DNA from: Cloeon dipterum
Lineage: Eukaryota > Arthropoda > Insecta > Ephemeroptera > Baetidae
Length of the DNA: 64,000 nucleotides
Direction: 5' to 3'
NCBI RefSeq assembly: GCF_949628265.1
Contig: NC_088788.1
Coordinates: 33,280,335 to 33,344,334 of the forward strand
Below, piece by piece: positions 1 to 11,652 of the stretch; the first letter of the stretch is position 1, and each line of letters begins with the position of its first letter. Below the pieces are notes generated by a model. It saw nothing but the letters and a program-made list of their open reading frames with translations, was not told the origin of the DNA and searched no databases. Both the position numbers and the translations under genes were made by a program.

Positions 1-536
1 TTTTTACCTTGAGAAAAGTTGTGAAAATTTAGCAAAGATGCGTTTAAAGACAGTACCTGAAAACTAAATGCAAGTAATGAACGAATTGCGTGAATGACAA
101 ACTCCTCACTATCACATGTCCACTGATTACGTTATTTTCGTCTGTAGTACCTCATAAGAGCTGATTGTATAGCATTGCAGCCGCAAAATTGCATGACTAT
201 TTTGTTTCACCAACATGTATAATTGCAAAGTTAGCAACATTCACTTCAGTAGAGAAAAACGAGGATACATTCACATAGTTAATAAGAATGGAATAAAACG
301 CGAGTTGTTTACCTAAAACGTTATGCAAGGGCCAGGGCTAAAGCTATGTAATCAAACCCCTTTTTTAGTTGATTATGTTAACAGGACTGCGTGCTTGGAA
401 CTGCTGATGTACTATTGAAAGCTGCTTTGATAGATTGCGTATATCGTGAATCAACAGATGGTACGCAAATAAACACTCAGGGGAGGCTAATAATTTGGAC
501 ATAGCAGGCCTGGGAGGCGTTGTCAACTTGTCAGCG
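1..536. other. No gene recognised
   Basis: AT-rich sequence with no ORF, RNA gene or repeat that I can support. It lies downstream of the minus-strand exon that ends at 537. Confidence 0.4.
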
Positions 537-729
537 CTATAGGCTGTTAAATGAGTTAATGGATAGGCTCGAAATTGAGTAGGTATCCCTGAAATCTATA
601 CTCGAAAATGAAGATCGAAGTGAGGGCGTGATTTCTTCCTCGCATGTTGCCATTGGAGCTGCTTCCAAGGAGACTGCTGCGGCTGGTTTGGGCTTTTCCT
701 CGGTTTTTTTCTCCTCTTCTGTAGGAATT
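537..729 (-). CDS. Candidate alternative last exon of the 2-TM gene
   Basis: A minus-strand open stretch starts right after a good acceptor (pyrimidine tract plus CAG, exon from 729) and ends in TAG at 537. It would encode 63 acidic, Ala/Pro/Lys-rich residues (EEEKKTEEKPKP near its start). Its phase fits the donor at 1969 of the upstream 2-TM gene: AA plus A gives Lys, so LMEHKEK would run straight into IPTEEEK. It could therefore replace the exon at 1794-1887 by alternative splicing. It could also belong to another gene, or be chance. No other exon lies between 730 and 1793 that I can see. Confidence 0.4.
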
Positions 730-955
730 CTGAAAGAAATTGCAGGGCTGTAATTTTCTTTATTAAAAATTTCATGAATACATACTTAAAAAAATCAAAA
801 AAATATTCAAAGGCATGTAAACAAATCAAGATAATAATTTCTCTGCTCTCTGTGTGAATCCTGAACTTGTTAACAATAAGCGAAGCTCTAAAAGCGTGGT
901 ATATTTTGCAAGAAAATGAAACCCATTGGTCCAGAAGAAAGGTTTTTTGAAACCT

Positions 956-1253
956 GCGCAGCACATCCCGTGGGCTAGGAGCTCACCAAGCCCCAATAAC
1001 ACCGCCTAGTGGATAACATGGGGCCCGAGTGGCCGCAGAGGAGCTTGGGCCCAATCGTAGCCATCTTTTCGCCTCCCCGCACCAAATTCTATTTATTGAA
1101 ACGCCAGACATTGGTCCTTAAAACCTCTCAGCCCATTGAGCTATTTGAGCATTTCAAGTCACTAAATTAACCACCTTTTGCCATCTCTGACCTTGGGCAA
1201 TCAGTATTAGATCCCCGAACTGCTCAAATTTCTCCCACTGCTTTGAGAATGTC
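956..1253. repeat. Dispersed repeat, copy 1
   Basis: About 300 bp matching the reverse complement of 12655-12975 at high identity, starting with CATCCCGTGGGCT and ending near the CTGCTTTG motif. The other copy has an extra block of roughly 40 bp in the middle. It codes for nothing and has no clear terminal inverted repeat, so a short non-autonomous interspersed element is the likely class. Confidence 0.75.
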
Positions 1254-1793
1254 TTAAGATTGCGAGGAAATGCAGCGATTCAAATCATTATTATGTTTCA
1301 TCAGGCATTATCGAAGGTTAAAGAATGACTAAAAATAATAACCTTGTTCATGTAGGCTGATTAAAAAGGTTGATTATATCGCTTATCAGTGCCACTTTAT
1401 AAGACGGAATTGTCATTGATAATCCGGCAAAAATGAGGAAAGTTAAATGTTCACAAATATTTGATCGCAGCCTCATCAAAAATCGACAGATAAATCTGGT
1501 AAATCTGGTGTTTACCACGTGTAAATACGCAAGCCTCACACTTGAACCTCCTTATCAATCTAAAACAACCTTCTAAAACATAATATTGACCCCTAGCATC
1601 TCAAACAAATCTCGGGCTGAGACAAAAAAAGCCAAGGTTAAAAGCCAAACTTGATAAGCTGGAAATTTTGCGGTTATTTCACAAGCGAGAAAGCGCTAAC
1701 GTCAGCAAAAAGGGGTTAGGTCACTGGGCATTAGTTACCTTATCATAAATTAACACAAAACAGGAATGTTCCGTTGATGACTCAATGGCTCGA

Positions 1794-3428
1794 TTAGTTC
1801 TGTTCTTGTTCGGAAGGTACGGCAGCACAAAGGGGTCGCAGCACAATTCTGGGGTCTTGGTCCAACATGCGCTCATTCTCCTCGGAACTGACGAGGGTTT
1901 GATTATTAAAACGTGGTCAAGATTAGAATGACGAAGGGAACAATTATCAGCTCCAAAGAGATACTCACTTTTCTTTGTGCTCCATTAGCTTCCTGGTCTC
2001 TTCTTCGTCATTGATCGTCGGCGCCTGGTACGCAATTTCGGACACTGGTCCATACTGGGCTGTTACCAAAGTGTCTGTCGAAGTTGGGCCGAGATTCAAA
2101 ATCTGCAATCGCCGGAAATTGCATAATTTTCTTTAGTGCTGAACACATTTCAATTATTCAAATGCCATGGCTCTCAATGATAATTTCTATTCTTATAACA
2201 TCTAATGCCCTTAGAGAAAGTAATTTTGTTTATTCAAATAACACTAAAAATCATCTCAATCAAAATTAGTTCACCCATTTCGTATTACGTCAAGCTCTGA
2301 CAATCACTCTTCCATTCTTCCTAAATGAATCAAATATTTTTCAAATCTCAAATGTGATCAAAGTTTGAAAAGTTGATGCATTAATAAAATTTGAATAGAA
2401 CTCAAGACAACTATGAATCATGATTACTGTTATACCCAATTAAATACATAGTAACAACATAAACAACGTTTTTATTTGTGGATTTGAAATAAATATTTTG
2501 TTTGAGTTCTTTAGGAAAATATTTATAACGCGCTTTTATGTTTGAACCTAGTTATTATATTATATTAATATTTTTCATACTTATGCGTTATTGAAAGTCT
2601 GATGAAAGTAAATCAAAAAACCTATTCAACCAGACGTCCCAATAAAGGCAAAAACCGAAATTTAAATCTGAGCAGAGAGTACATCAAATAGATTTACTGC
2701 TAGTGGAACCATTGTAAAATACATAAAATAGCTCAGTCAGAGAAAGTTCATTTTACTCACATTTATGCTAGAATATAAAATCAAAATTTAATTTTCTAGA
2801 TATCAAGTCAAATTGAGAACGGGAAAAAATTCCAAATGTCTCTCTATCAAAGAAAAGGTTTAGAAATTGTGTTTGGTGTAATATGAGACAATCAAAACAG
2901 TGAATTCTTCCTGAATTTCCACTTTTAAGATACATAACAACACCTGATAAAAGCTTTTACATGCTTAAATTTTTTTGGTACAAATTGCATCAGAAAATTG
3001 TTTTCTGAAAAACAATAATATATAATAACCTGGGCATTGTTGCCATCACGCAAGCGGCCGAGGTCCTTGTCCTCGCAGCAGAAGCAGAAGCCTTGGTGCC
3101 TCCGGACAACGCCGACGTATCCGAGCAGGAGGATGACGCCGACCAGCAGCAGCACGGCGCCGCAGATGGCGATGGTCAGGTCGCCGGAGGTCTCGGACTC
3201 GAGCACCGGGACGCTCTCGGTGGCGCGGTAGTCGATGGTGCCTTCGATGGCCATCATCAGGCCGGCGGCCACCGAGAAAAGTCCGAGCACCAACACCATC
3301 CACTGCAGACACTGAGTCCTGCTGAAGCCGGAAGCCACCGTCTGCGACAGGTAGCTTCCGGGCCATTCACTTCCTTGTTGCTCGTAGCTGACGGTCGTGG
3401 GCTGGTACACAGGGTTGCTCGACGGCAT
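1794..3428 (-). CDS. Two-transmembrane protein, 208 aa, family not recognised
   Basis: Three coding exons join in phase: 3428-3030 (133 codons), 2102-1969 and 1887-1794. The ATG at 3428 opens a long frame with a Tyr/Ser/Gln-rich N-terminus. Two hydrophobic helices follow, at about residues 43-64 (starting QWMVLVLGLF) and 84-108 (starting LTIAICGAVLLL), separated by an acidic loop. After the second helix come a Cys-rich juxtamembrane motif (FCFCCEDKD) and a hydrophilic tail of about 85 residues. The short loop suggests a hairpin with both ends on the same side of the membrane. I do not recognise the family. Exon 2 can also splice to 537-729. Confidence in the exon chain is good; the function is unknown. 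Confidence 0.75.
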
Positions 3429-4193
3429 CTTGCAATTAATTAGCCGAGAAGAAAGCTCAAAATCGAACGAGGAGTGGCTGGACGGCGGCGATTAAACGAC
3501 TGTCAGTCGAGCTGTCGGTGCACTGCTGACAAATAGGGGCTCCCCTCGCCGATAATAATTACCAAGCGATCATTTTAGGAAACACGGAAGCGCACGTTCC
3601 AGCAGCACCTGCGTTGATCGCATACCAAGGACACCGTGCGGCGATGACTCATTCACCTGCCCGCCAAGCAAATGATTGGGTTAGAATCGCCCGCTTTTGC
3701 TTTCGGTCTGCGATCAAAGTCGCGGACTAAAAATACACTTTCGGTGCCAGCTCAGCGCACTTTCGCGGCAACTGTTGCGGCAACTGACTTTCCAACTTAC
3801 CGACTGTGATCTTTGGCGCGCCGCTATCAGCTCGAACCAGCCTCGAAATTGCCTCACTTGCCTATATTTTTGTTGTCTGCGTCTGCAACCGCATGTTTTG
3901 CTGCGCTTATGTAAAAGCAAGCTCCGCTGTCGCTCACTCCTCCCACTCCACAGCCTGCCTCTGCCTGCCGCTGACGTCACTTCTCGTCGCCACAACTTTG
4001 GATTCTTTAGTGCCATGGCCATGCGCAAAATTTTACGAAATAAACTGAAACCTAGATGCTCTTGAAGTAAAAGTTTCAGTTTTTGGTGAAAATAATTTTT
4101 TCGGCGTGTCCTCATTAAGATTGTTGTGTGGAATGTGGATATCTGGGTAACGAGTAACGATATCAAAAGCTCTGATCACTGATGTAAAAAACC
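3429..4193. promoter_or_regulatory. Upstream region of the 2-TM gene
   Basis: GC-richer than its surroundings, with no coding exon that I can support. Overlapping ORFs on both strands at 3.7-4.2 kb have no homology features and run into the tRNA. A CRE-type TGACGTCA palindrome lies at about 3972. Probably the promoter and 5' UTR of the minus-strand gene starting at 3428. Confidence 0.3.
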
Positions 4194-4265
4194 AGGTCCC
4201 ACCGAGATTTGAACTCGGATCGCTGGATTCAGAGTCCAGAGTGCTAACCATTACACCATGGAACC
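4194..4265 (-). tRNA. tRNA-Gln (anticodon CTG)
   Basis: A 72-nt cloverleaf on the minus strand. The acceptor arms GGTTCCA and TGGGACC pair, followed by the discriminator T at 4194. The D-loop region carries the A box (TGGTGTAATGGTTAGCA). The anticodon loop CTCTGAA presents CTG, and the T arm carries the B box GTTCAAATC. No intron, and CCA is not encoded. It is transcribed by RNA polymerase III from its internal promoter. A 246-nt ORF overlapping it is incidental. Confidence 0.95.
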
Positions 4266-4577
4266 GCTGATTACGCATGGGCTAAGATTAAGATTTTATA
4301 CCCATTTCATCATCATTCTAAAGGCCAATTAAAAAATGAGTGTACTGTAGGGGCACCGTGATTTGCTCGGCGCTCAACATTAATTTTCAACAATCAACAC
4401 ATTGTTAGATTTTAAATAAAAGGCGAGAGAAGATTCGGCGACAATCATTCACAAACCAGAGGCTGACAAGATATGAAGAAGACGAACCAGAAGACGAGCC
4501 AGGGCCGAGTCAGCGACACGCAGCCATCCTACTCCGCCAATAAACTCCCTTTTTTATATGGAAGATGGAAGGTCATT

Positions 4578-4665
4578 CTCTCATTTAGACCCCCATATAA
4601 TTCTGGTGACCACCGACTGAAGACACGAACACGGCCCATTATGGGGGTCTCATTTAGACCCCCAT
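4578..4665. repeat. Hairpin and direct repeat, possible LTR remnant
   Basis: The motif TCATTTAGACCCCCATA occurs twice (about 4579 and 4650). The second copy is the right arm of a perfect hairpin: ATGGGGGTCT (4641-4650), loop CATTT, AGACCCCCAT (4656-4665). Just upstream, AATAAA and TTCTGGTGACC resemble the end of a retrotransposon LTR plus primer-binding region, but no coding part or second LTR is present. Confidence 0.35.
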
Positions 4666-5180
4666 AGTACTACATAATATTCCTAACCTTTGAAATAAAT
4701 ATGTATCTACATAATTAATACTAATAGTCTAAACACAATTACCTAACAGTAAGAATTTATGCAGGAGAAATCTAATGCTCTTGCCATTATTATGCAGCAT
4801 TTTTAGTCAATCAGTTCCAATCAATAAATGTTATGATTATCTAAAATGTACTAATACGTTGTCAGATTTCAAAGATTTTAGCTGGCGTAACGGTAATTTC
4901 ACCACTTATTTTATTCACTAGGCTTTCATCATAAATCCGGACACCACATAGCTGTTGACTTTAAATTTTAGTGCAGTGTCTATACGTCTAGTTTTGTTTC
5001 CTGGAGATAATATGCAACAACTTTTTGGCCTCCACAAGAAGCTAATTAAAAAACTATATTTATATTTTATATAAAATTCCATTATTTTAGTTCTAGTTTT
5101 GATGTGAAAATTAAAATATAAAACACATTAGAAGTAATTATTATTGTTTCATTTCAAAATTCAACATTTAATTTTTTCTT
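4666..5180. other. No gene recognised
   Basis: AT-rich spacer between the hairpin and the 3' end of METTL17. No supportable gene. Confidence 0.4.
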
Positions 5181-6983
5181 CTACAACTCGTTATTACTGG
5201 CTTGTTTCAAGTCTGTTTCTTCATCTGATTGCTCGGTTTGTTCATCTTTTCTTGCAACCTTGTCACGCACTACAAACTCTTTTTCTCTGACCTTCACTGG
5301 CAGCAAATCTCCCCATTCACTAGACCTCGCGCACAGGTAAGACCCTCTGAGAAGTGGTTGTATATTAACATTTAGTAAATCAATAATTATCAAATCTTCA
5401 AACACTAACTTTCCATCTTTTGCTCTTGTAAAGATAACCTCTTCGAGTTTTCCTTCTGGCGTGCACAATCTACTAACCACATGGCCACCTCGGACCATTG
5501 GTTGTCTTACTATGCGCGGCCACTTGGGAACGGCGCTTTTCTTTGGACCTTTCCCAAGAATTACGAAAGAAAATCTCTCTCTTTGTGATTGGCTCAAGTC
5601 ATTTTTAAATCCTGTATACCGACTCTGGAAATTGCAAGGAGTCCTGTCGCCCTCTCGCAGCAAACGCGGACACGCTTGAGTGTGCGGACACTAAAGAGGA
5701 GGGGGTTGAAGAGAAATTTGAAAAAATGCCATAAGTTTATTACCGGAGCAAGGACGTGCATTTCCTGGCCATCTTTTTTCGATTGGAATAACAGGAACTC
5801 TTTGGCCTCATCAACCAGCTGTGCAGATAACAATAATTTTTAATAAGCAGGAAGATTTACGTTAAAGTAACGTCCGTACTTTAAACCCTTCAGTGGTGCC
5901 TTGCTCAACCAGAACAAAATAATCATTAGTCTTCCTCCACAGGTTCAGATAGCATTCTAGACGACTATCCATGGTGGGAAACTCAAACAGTGTGTGAGCA
6001 CTGACGACCAAGTCAAATTTCCGCTGTTAATTCAGAAACAAGTGAGTGCTAGTGCAGGAAAAAATTAATATTTCTCTACGTTGGGATTGGGAGACATGAG
6101 CTGCTTAAAATATGTCTTTGGAATAAAAAACTGTCCATTGGCATCAGCTCCTTTCAAAAGCAGCTCTGCTAACTCTATCATGTGAGGTGACGAGTCGATG
6201 CAGAATATTTCGTCCAACTTTTTGCCCCACCTTGAAATTGCAGCCCTGGAAGAATAAATTTGATTTTATTTTTCAATATTCACATCGTAAGCAAATTGAG
6301 TGATAATTTACCATGGAACAGAACCGACACCACTGCCAAAATCAAAAATTGTTTTTGGTATAAAGTTGGGAGACCATTTGGAGATCTCGGTGAAGGCTCG
6401 GTCCACGGCTGAGTACTCTGCTGGCATCCTGCTCAGCATGTAGGAGAGGCAGGTGCTTTTGGAGTATTCAATTTTTTTCCATTTCCTCCCTTCAGTGGCC
6501 TTAGCAGGGTCAAATCGGCCTTGCAATTGTTTTGCAAGTTTCACCCCAATTGTTTGTAGGTTGCTCACATTCTTGTCTAAATAAAAAGTTGATGTTTGTT
6601 TCAATATTTAAAAAAAGACAGTGTCAATAGGTAGCTTTTGGATACAATAATATTTTTGTAGTGTGTACCTGCCAGAACTTTTTCAATGGCTCTTAAAAGA
6701 GGAGGAGGTAAATCAGATACTGAGTTGGCTATTCGACCTGGATGTATTTTGCCTGAAAAACTATCCTTTGAGGCCTCAACAGTGAGCGATTCGTCAAGCA
6801 ATCCAACGGTCTTGACTTTCGTTGCCATCTGAAAGCAATATTTATCATATAGATATAACATAATGTGTATAACTATGCATTATATTATATTATGTATTTT
6901 GTATAATATGTACTAACCAATCGAGCAAGTGTGGCATGGCACACGCTTCCTTTTGAGGCGAAAACTCGCTGGCTTGCCAACAT
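5181..6983 (-). CDS. METTL17: METTL17 (mitochondrial ribosome assembly factor), 440 aa
   Basis: Eight exons join in phase: 6983-6918, 6828-6669, 6576-6312, 6245-6080, 6023-5880, 5818-5744, 5690-5410 and 5346-5181. The Rossmann methyltransferase motif DFGSGVGS sits at about residue 155 and the family block LVEQGTTEGF at about 258. It belongs to the Rsm22/METTL17 family, which acts in mitochondria on small-subunit assembly; members carry an Fe-S cluster. The expected Cys residues are present in CPHTQACPRL, in TPCNF and in YLCARSSEWGDLLP. The N-terminus is basic and Ser/Ala-rich, consistent with a mitochondrial presequence. Length matches animal orthologues (about 450). The last intron is only 63 nt, in frame and free of stops, so a naive ORF reads through it. 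Divergent from the NXF gene at 7767. Confidence 0.93.
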
Positions 6984-7766
6984 GGTGATATTTTTATTTG
7001 TAAATGCTAATAGCGATCATAGCGATTAATGTTTCCAGCTTCCAGCTAATGCGATCGCCGCGTGAACATGAAACAGACAAAACATGTGCGTTTGTGTATG
7101 GTCGCCAGGTCGCCTCGCTACTCGCTCAAGCTTAAACGCAAACGTGCTGTCAACGCCCACTCTTAACACACTGTGATTGGCTATTGGCTTAGTAAATTTT
7201 GGAGTAGAACAAAGAGTTTGAAATTTCAGTCCATCAACTTAACAAATGAGCTGAAATATCTATTTAAAATACTCATTCATTTAATTCTTAGTTTCATATA
7301 TATTATATTATGACATGTTTAGTTCTTGCAAAAATCTTTAAATTAATGTTTGAAACTGAAAAGTTTTCTCTCCAGTCCTTCCTACCCTTTCTCATTGTCA
7401 GCTGTCTGTTTGTCTGTTATCTAATGTTTGGATTTCTATGCTGCTCTGCTGCTGCAGTAGTGCAGTGCAGAAACAGAAGCAGCCGCCAGCCGCCAGTTGC
7501 AGTTGCGGCCGGGTTTAGGAGAAAAGTCTGAGGTCTTCTGCTTTTTGCTTGAAAAACTGTCTGGTTTCACTAATCACTGAAGCTTGTAAGCGATGGTTTT
7601 AACTAAAATGAATCTTTTTCAGTCAGCTCACAGAACACACACATGATACATAAAATAATGTGCATTATACATAAATTTGCAATATTATCTCACATTTTTT
7701 GTCTCTCATAAGATATGAATATTTTACAAAAAAAATATGTTTTGATTTCAGGGTTTTAAAACAAAC
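6984..7766. promoter_or_regulatory. Divergent promoter region, METTL17 / NXF-a
   Basis: Spacer of 783 bp between two head-to-head genes. An acceptor (TTTGATTTCAG, ending about 7751) lies 16 nt before the NXF-a ATG, so that gene probably has a 5' UTR intron whose first exon lies here. The CTG/CAG-rich, GC-richer patch at 7440-7530 is a candidate for it. No coding gene is supported. Confidence 0.4.
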
Positions 7767-10700
7767 ATGGGAGACTTGGACCTTCTTGATGACATTTTGT
7801 CAGCTCGTCAAAAACAACAACTTGTGTTTAGTTCTGCACACAAATTCAGTGTCTCGAGCGTACATAGCAAAATTAGCTTGTTGAAGATATTCTTGTCCAA
7901 GGGCACTGAAGAGAATTTTTATTCTTATAAATTCATTGTAAGTATTCATACAATCACAGTATCTACTGCCATAATTCTGTGTAACATTATTAAAAGTTCC
8001 CAATTTTGTCCTCAAGAGAAACCACTACAGATTACATCCAATTCCTTATAAAATCTTGTTTGTGATATTCTTGCATCACTAGATATTTATTTTCACACCC
8101 TAATTATATATTTACACTGATTAACAGGTGAAAAATTCCACCAAGTATTCAAAAGAATTCATCCTAAGGAGCATTCTTGAAGCAAATCCTCCCATGTCTC
8201 AAAAACTCATTCCAATAAAGGTACATGCATAATAATTTCGTTGAAGAATCTTTGCATTGTTTTTATTAATGTCCTTGCAGTTCTTCACAGAAAATGATGA
8301 CAGCATTTTCTATGCCAGACTTTGTTTCGATGTAGTTGTAGGACTCATCAGACAAAATTTAAAAATACAAGTCCAAGAATCTGCTGGTCCATCGGTGGTA
8401 TGTGAACAAAATTCTTTATTTAAATCATGAATAATATGAATGAATATTTCTGTGTCAATAGCTGGAGCTTACGATCGAAGTAGGAGTAGAAGCCAGTGAC
8501 GAAACTCAATTTGTGAATGTTCATGACCTTGTTGCACTGGCCGTTCAGAGAAGAGTTTCTCAAGGCATGTCAGCTTCTACCCTCAACCTCTCAAGCTTTC
8601 ACTCTGATCCAGGTTTATACCTTAATTATTATTTGTTAAAGAGATTATTCTGACACTTGTGATTTAGATGTGGACGCATACTGCTTCTTTCCTCTGAGCT
8701 CTGTTCAAAACCTGCAAAAAGTTTTAAAGATCGCAGACCAATATGCTGTTGGTCCTTATCAAAGCTTAGACCTCTCCAACAATCAGCTGAAATATTTAAG
8801 TGCTCTTCTAGACAACCTTCCAAACTTCAGGAACTTAAAGAGCCTCAATCTTGAAGGAAATCAGGTACATTGTGCAAGTTACAAAGAAACAAGGCTGTAT
8901 AATTTAAATTCATTTCAGATGTCTTTGTCTTCTCTCAAGATCATCTCGCCCTTGCCTCTGGTTGAATTAAGAGTACATGGGAATGAGCTATGTTCATTGT
9001 ATACCAGTGAATCAGACTATATCAAGTATTCTATTGCTTTTTTAATAATTCCACCTCTAAATATTTGTCCTTTTTCATTTTTGTAAGAGATATCAAAGCA
9101 GTGTTCCCAGCTTTGAAAGTTTTGGTAGGTTTCAAAAAATAAATCTTCCCATTGCTTGAACATATTTTAATTTAGGATGGCTGTTCTTTGTCATCACATG
9201 GACACGCAATCGTGCGCCGCTTCTTTTGCCAGCAACCAATGTCCCAAGACTTCGTCGAGCAGTTCTTGACCCACTACTACAGCACTTTTGACAGCGACAA
9301 CCGGCATTTGCTGTTTGGCTTGTACCACACAGACGCGAAGTTCTCACTCACAAGCACATTGTTGCCTGGCCAATCAACAACGTCAAATGCTAGGTTCGGC
9401 ATATGAACTTATTCCACAGGTTTTCTAGAGCGACGTGAAAAGTGAAAAAATAACTTACTAATTTTACTAAAATTGAATGGAGATCAGAGAAAGTTGGACA
9501 AACAGATAACTGATTTTGTGTCACTTTAAAGTGGAATGATACAGGGCCACAATTGAAAATTATTTGAATTGTTGGATGCCACGAACAATTGATCGATAAA
9601 CAATTTGTTCAACAATTTGCAATATTAAAAACTGACCTTCCTACAGTAAAAGTTAAAATTTTGCCGATTTTCTCCAAAATTTACAGTGCTTGAACATATT
9701 TTCTTGGCATATTCTGATTCCTCTCGTCGAAATCTGTCCAACGGTGTATGTCACCTATTGGGGAAACTCTTGGTTTTGAAATTAAATCGGATTTCAAGTA
9801 AGGAGACAGCCATTTTACCATTTCGTCCTGGTAAAATTGCGCAACGTTCAACAAACGCCCAAATTTTCATTGTCGAATTGATTGTTGACCTTTTCTTGCA
9901 ACAAGGAAATTCGCGTTTGGTTGTTGAAAGTTGCGCAATTTTACTGGGACCAGGACGATTTGAAAAGCACGGTAACTTTCCAGCCAATATTCTCAAAAAA
10001 TTACAGTGCAGGTCAATTTGGGCTTTAACTTAATCCTAAGGGACGAGTTTATGCATTGGCAACAAGCATTTTCCAGGCTTTTGCAGTATCATTCCTCTTT
10101 AAAAAGTGTCAGACTTCCATTTGTTGGTTATAAAGAAAATAGAACTGTTTTGCAGTGTAAATTGTGTCTAGCGCCCATTGCCAGTATCCCAAGCAAAAGA
10201 GTTGATTTTCGATTTTCGCATAAATTGTTGAGCGATTTTTGCAATGATAAAATTTTGCTACAATCCCTCAATCCGAAAAGATAATGGGATTGGTCGCTGC
10301 CAGTGCCACTGCAGTCTGCGATTTAGGTCAAGGTGATTTCCCTAGCGCTTTCTATTAATTAATTCGCTATAAGTATTTCTGACTGTTCCTTGTTTTATTT
10401 CACTCTTCGTACTGACATTTTCTTTGTGCTGTTAGCTTGAACAACTATTTAAATGAGTCAAGGAACGTATTGAAAATCATTGACTGGGCCAAAACTAGAG
10501 GTCTGTTGCGTACTGGCAGTAAGCAGGTCATGGACGCGTTAATTAAGTTGCCAAAAACCCAACATGACCCTTTATCCTTCACTGCTGACGTTCTGAAATT
10601 TGAGGTACTGACTTCCGACTTAAGCAGGAATGATTTAAAACCACATCTCTGTCGTTCCAGCCAAACCACGTGAAGATATCTGTGACTGGTCTCTTCAAGG

Positions 10701-11201
10701 AGCCACAAAACCCGTTTTCTTCCGTCAGATACTTCAAGCGAAACTTTGTACTGCAATCTGTAAACAAGGTGTACCTGATTTTAAACGACATGCTCTTCAT
10801 TACAAACTGCACCTCTGAGCAGGCCGTGGTAAACATATTAAAATTTTTAGCTACAACGATTATTTCTTTTTTTACTATTTGCCCCCCAAAAGAGCGCTTT
10901 CCAAGTGAAGACTGAACCAGCCGCTCCCTTGAACTTGTACTTGACAACCAGAGCAATGCACGTGCCCCTCTCCAATGAGCAAAAAGTGAGAATGGTGGAG
11001 AAGATTTCTGATATCACAGACATGAACCACGAGTGGTGCCGCAGGTAAAGAACAACCAAGTCTTGGTATCTAAAAAAAAACTAACTAACTATTTTGTGCA
11101 GATGTTTAGAAGATGTGCAGTATGATCTTCGAAATGCTTTGGTCTACTTCCAAAAGAATTATGAGGAAAGGTCCATTCCGAATGAAGCATTTTTGAAGTG
11201 A
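7767..11201 (+). CDS. Nuclear RNA export factor, NXF family (paralogue a), 559 aa
   Basis: Twelve exons in phase: 7767-7937, 8128-8220, 8281-8397, 8462-8612, 8668-8864, 8919-9025, 9088-9124, 9176-9393, 10436-10604, 10661-10828, 10893-11044 and 11102-11201. Domain order is that of TAP/NXF1: RRM-like (residues about 50-165), leucine-rich repeats (SLDLSNNQLKYL, SLNLEGNQ), NTF2-like domain (from DGCSLSSHGH, with FVEQFLTHYYSTFD and LPKTQHDPLSF) and a C-terminal UBA-like TAP-C domain (MNHEWCRRCLEDVQYDLRNA). NXF proteins work as heterodimers with NXT1/p15 to carry mRNPs through the nuclear pore, binding FG repeats through the NTF2 and UBA parts. It lacks the long Arg-rich N-terminus of canonical NXF1 (over 600 aa), so it may be a specialised paralogue. 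The last codons lie 451 bp from the end of the convergent paralogue. Confidence 0.92.
9806..9972. repeat. Imperfect inverted repeat in NXF-a intron 8
   Basis: Two arms of about 50-60 bp face each other inside the 1,042-bp intron: about 9806-9857 (with TAAAATTGCGCAACGTTCAA) and about 9911-9972 (with TTGAAAGTTGCGCAATTTTA). Outer parts also pair (TCGTCCTGG with CCAGGACGA). This looks like a foldback or MITE-type insertion, which would explain why this intron is by far the longest of the gene. Confidence 0.6.
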
Positions 11202-11652
11202 AGAAGCCTTTGTATAAAAAACTGTAAACCACATAGGCTTAATTCTTAAAATAAATTGTTCTTTAATGGAACTTGTTAATGTCCGAGGATTTGCTGACAC
11301 TGCGCTAGATAAAAAGGACAAAGTCAAATACACAGCTCCTATAGTAATGTATCAGTTTCATATGAATATGTGCATGGAGTGGAAAAAATTTACCTGTTTC
11401 TACCGAGGCTATTTTCCTATTAAAACAAATAATAGTTATGTAGCCAGATGCATATTATTTTTAATTGCTCTGCTTAGGTAATCTAATCATAAATAAAAAT
11501 TGCACAATCCAATCTCTGATGCAGATGAAAAAAAAATGTTGAGTATTAACTATTCACGATTCTGGTTCTGAACTTAGCTGCTATGGACACAGTGTAGCTG
11601 CAGCACTTTCTGTCTTTGCGCGTAACAGTAGCAAACTAACTTTTCTTCCAAT
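11202..11652. other. Shared 3' flank of the convergent NXF genes
   Basis: Between the stop of NXF-a (11201) and the stop of NXF-b (11653). AATAAA at about 11250 suits polyadenylation of NXF-a. No separate gene is supported. Confidence 0.5.

Noticed and set aside
3037-3443. Plus- and minus-frame ORFs over the 2-TM exon
   Set aside because: Shadows of the real minus-strand exon, kept open by its high GC content; their composition is Arg/Pro/Ser-rich nonsense.
3697-4278. Long ORFs around the tRNA
   Set aside because: They overlap the tRNA-Gln gene and a promoter region, on both strands, without any protein features.
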